NCBI GenBank assembly: GCA_963792855.1
Contig: CAWBXZ010000006.1
Location: 424,629 to 488,628 of the forward strand
Direction: 5' to 3'
Origin: SG8-40 sp963792855
Lineage (GTDB): Bacteria > Pseudomonadota > Gammaproteobacteria > Burkholderiales > Eutrophovitaceae
Length of the DNA: 64,000 bases
Below, in pieces: positions 62,055 to 64,000 of this stretch; position 1 is the first letter of the stretch; each line of letters opens with the position of its first letter. Position numbers and translations under genes: made by a program. The notes under the pieces are model-generated. The model was not told where the DNA came from, searched no databases, and was given only the letters and a program-made list of their open reading frames with translations.

Positions 62055-62540
62055 ATGTGCAAGGCCGTGATAAAGCAGGCGTACAGTGCAGGCGACTATG
62101 CAACAGGAAAGTTGCTGATCGAGGAGTATGCGGCGGCGCTGGGCGTCGATCTGTGTTTTCAGAATTTTGCTGAGGAAATCGCGAATCTGCCAGGCCTGTA
62201 TGGGCCACCTCGCGGGTGCCTGCTGATTGCCAGAAGCAATGAAGAGCTGGCCGGTTGTGTTGCGGTCCGCGGCCTGGACAAGGGCGATTGCGAAATCAAG
62301 CGGCTCTATGTCAGGCCAAAGTATCGGCGCGAAGGTGTCGGGCGGCGCCTGGTTGAGACGGCTATCGGTTTTGCGCGCGACGTGGGGTATGCGCGAATGC
62401 TGCTGGACACGTTGCCAGCCATGACCGAAGCACAGTCCCTTTATCAGTCTCTCGGCTTTGGTGAAATTGACGGCTATTACCACAACCCGGTGGAGGGCGT
62501 GCGTTACCTCGCGCTTGAACTTGGCGGTGATGAAACCTGA
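62055..62540 (+). CDS. GNAT family N-acetyltransferase
   Basis: A 161-aa acetyltransferase. The acetyl-CoA-binding motif A is CEIKRLYVRPKYRREGVGRR (R-x2-G-x-G/R), followed by LVETAIGFARDVGYARMLLD and the C-terminal EAQSLYQSLGFGEIDGYY. The N-terminal half (LIEEYAAALGVDLCFQNFAE, ANLPGLYGPPRG) suggests a small-molecule or amino-acid acetylating subgroup. ATG 62055 is chosen by comparison with the truncated copy at 59240. It lies 92 bp after the PAP2 gene. It is the intact member of the pair. Confidence 0.9.
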   Translation: MCKAVIKQAYSAGDYATGKLLIEEYAAALGVDLCFQNFAEEIANLPGLYGPPRGCLLIARSNEELAGCVAVRGLDKGDCEIKRLYVRPKYRREGVGRRLVETAIGFARDVGYARMLLDTLPAMTEAQSLYQSLGFGEIDGYYHNPVEGVRYLALELGGDET

Positions 62541-62732
62541 ATCACACCACATCGTCGCGAACGCGGAATTATGAAGCTGTAGCTTTACAACCGCGCCTGC
62601 CTGGATACTGAATGTCAGTCATTTCATGGAGAATACGCCTGACTGTCATTCGGCACTGGTGTTGTCGGCGTCTCGGCGGACAAATTTTCGGGCGTCAGCG
62701 ATCCAGTAACAGACACAGGGGAATGAGAAATC

Positions 62733-63636
62733 ATGTCGCGTACAGTGCACGACCATAGCCACTGGGGCGCCGGCGATCAGCTCGGTGCCGGCAATTATCT
62801 GACTGCGGAAAAACGGCTGGAAGCGCTTGCCCTGGTGCGTGACGGCCGACTGTTCGACCTCAGTCACATCATCGAATACGGTGCACCCCGCTATGAGCCG
62901 GTGCAAACGCCCTACCTGCTGCTTGGTGCGCCGAACTGGCAGGGCGCATTGCGGCGGCGCCGGCAGGCCGGTGCCACTAACGACGCCGGGTCCAACCTCG
63001 AACGCATCGAGATGACGACGCATGTCGGGACCCATATCGATGCGCTTGGGCACTTCACCATTGGTTCGGAAATGTACGGTGGCAACGACGCCAAAGAAGT
63101 CTCGACCGATTTCGGTTTGCTGAAGCTCGGCATCGAACATGCACCGTCGATCGTTTCGCGCGGCCTGCTGGTCGATGTGTCGGGCCTCGACGGCGGCGAG
63201 TTTCTCGAACCCGGGCGCGCGATTGGCCCCGATGACATCGAAAGGAGTCTGGCAGCCAACCAGTTGACGATCCGCCAGGGCGACATCCTGCTCATCAATA
63301 CCGGTCTGGGGCCGGTTTTTCATGAATGACAATGCGAGATACCTCGATGGCGAACCGGGTATCAACCTTGCGGCCGCGAAATGGCTGACGAAGCAGGGCG
63401 TGACCGCGATCGGTGCCGACAACATGGCGGTGGAGGTGCTGCCGGGCGAAGACGCGCCGGCAGTGCAGATGCCGGTTCATCAGCATTGCCTGGTCGAAGC
63501 CGGTGTGTACCTGATCGAGAATATGTTGCTCGCGCAGCTGGCAGCTGCCGGTATTGTGGAATGCTGTTTCATTCTGCTGCCGGTGAAATTCAAGGGCGCG
63601 ACCGGGTCCCCGGCACGGCCGATCGCTCTGGTTTAG
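62733..63636 (+). pseudogene. Cyclase family protein (kynurenine formamidase-like), interrupted by one frameshift
   Basis: The family are metal-dependent hydrolases. The first frame has FDLSHIIEYGAPRYEPVQTP, the metal motif THVGTHIDALGHF, GLLVDVSGLDGGEF and QGDILLINTG. It then stops at 63329, where similarity resumes in another frame: MNDNARYLDGEPGINLAAAK, GADNMAVEVLPG, PVHQHCLVEAGVYLIENM to the stop at 63636. Removing one G near 63309 (in CTGGGGCCGG) gives GRFFMNDNARY and a 300-aa protein, normal in length. The stop and restart overlap, so two peptides could be made, but separately they are unlikely to be active. Confidence 0.87.
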
Positions 63637-63884
63637 TAAAGGCCGTGGATTGGAAACCGGCATGTTCCGGGTGTCACGTTGAATTGCCGACATCGAGCGC
63701 GCAGAGCAAGAAGCACTGGTCAGGCACGGTCACTGGCCGATTGGGAGAGCCCGATGGCATTACGACAGATCGTTGCTGTTGCGATCGTTCGATGGCGCCG
63801 GGCGTGACGACATCTGACTTTGCACCTTCAGGCGAATACCGGTAGCGCCTTACTTGATAAATGACTGGATGGCCCAAAACAGAA

Positions 63885-64000
63885 ATGCGTCTGTCAGCGA
63901 TCTTGATCATTGTTCTTCTGGTTAGCGGTTGCGGTGCTGATCCCGTCGCGTCCGAGCTGCAATTCAAGGTGGCGGCTGAGCGTTCCGACGTTGAAGCGTC
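63885..64000 (+). CDS. Lipoprotein, partial at the right edge
   Basis: The frame from ATG 63885 encodes MRLSAILIIVLLVSGCGADP, a lipoprotein signal with lipobox VSGC, and 18 further residues before the window ends. An in-frame ATG at 63861 is possible but would place a polar segment ahead of the signal. Too little remains to name the family. The 248-bp gap before it (63637-63884) holds nothing I can support. Confidence 0.65.
   Translation, partial: MRLSAILIIVLLVSGCGADPVASELQFKVAAERSDVEA

Noticed and set aside
61035..62540. A 501-codon open frame that looks like a PAP2-GNAT fusion protein
   Set aside because: The PAP2 C-terminus is in another frame and the segment between the domains is uncharacteristic sequence; it is a frameshifted PAP2 gene read through into the separate GNAT gene, which has its own start and a paralog with the same start.
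1..64000. CRISPR arrays, prophage or integrative element
   Set aside because: No regularly spaced identical repeats, no phage structural genes and no integrase; the only tRNA has an ordinary housekeeping context with no duplicated 3' end nearby.

Overview
The window looks like chromosome of a GC-rich betaproteobacterium. I infer this from gene order and protein style, not from a search. Three housekeeping blocks in characteristic betaproteobacterial order support it: dnaK-grpE / hemH-hrcA / nadK-recN / fur-bamE / dapB; carAB-greA-DUF4149-yhbY-rlmE-ftsH-folP-glmM-tpiA-secG; and tRNA-Leu followed by the complete 14-gene nuo operon. I cannot name the order or species.

Layout. (1) 1-8.5 kb: heat-shock genes (partial dnaK, and grpE with a clear sigma32 promoter), ferrochelatase, HrcA, NAD kinase, RecN, Fur, BamE and DapB. 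(2) 8.5-21.4 kb: carAB behind a promoter that is followed at once by a perfect hairpin, then greA, a DUF4149 membrane protein, yhbY, rlmE, ftsH, folP, glmM, tpiA, secG and tRNA-Leu(GAG). (3) 21.5-36.8 kb: nuoA-N (respiratory complex I) and a translationally coupled NUDIX hydrolase; almost every junction is tight or overlapping. (4) 36.8-42.4 kb: a candidate diffusible-signal-factor (DSF) module. It comprises an RpfF-type synthase, a coupled MerR-HTH/PAS/GGDEF/EAL protein and a divergent Aas-type acyl-ACP synthetase whose acyltransferase domain has lost its catalytic motif. (5) 42.4-64 kb: accessory region with PQQ-type dehydrogenase, htpG, a CDP-alcohol phosphatidyltransferase, FIST and DUF599 proteins, cupin, PhyH, DinB, an MFS transporter, AcpH, SIMPL, MscL, and a partly decayed PAP2-GNAT duplication carrying a broken RAYT-type mobile element.

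Condition of the genes. The first 43 kb is intact. In the last 20 kb five genes (htpG, an M20 amidohydrolase, an unknown gene, a PAP2 phosphatase and a cyclase-family gene) each need exactly one single-base correction to restore a full-length family member. This is either genuine decay of dispensable genes or localised assembly error.

Non-coding structure includes a 34-bp tandem array that starts inside the tpiA 3' end and fills the gap to secG, an 82-bp direct repeat that duplicates the nuoD start, two near-identical sigma32 promoters, several terminators, and a short motif (TAGGGCCTGTTAAC) that contains the stop codons of two unrelated genes.

Most promising for novelty: the DSF module at 36.8-42.4 kb. 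No CRISPR array, rRNA, prophage or integrase was seen.
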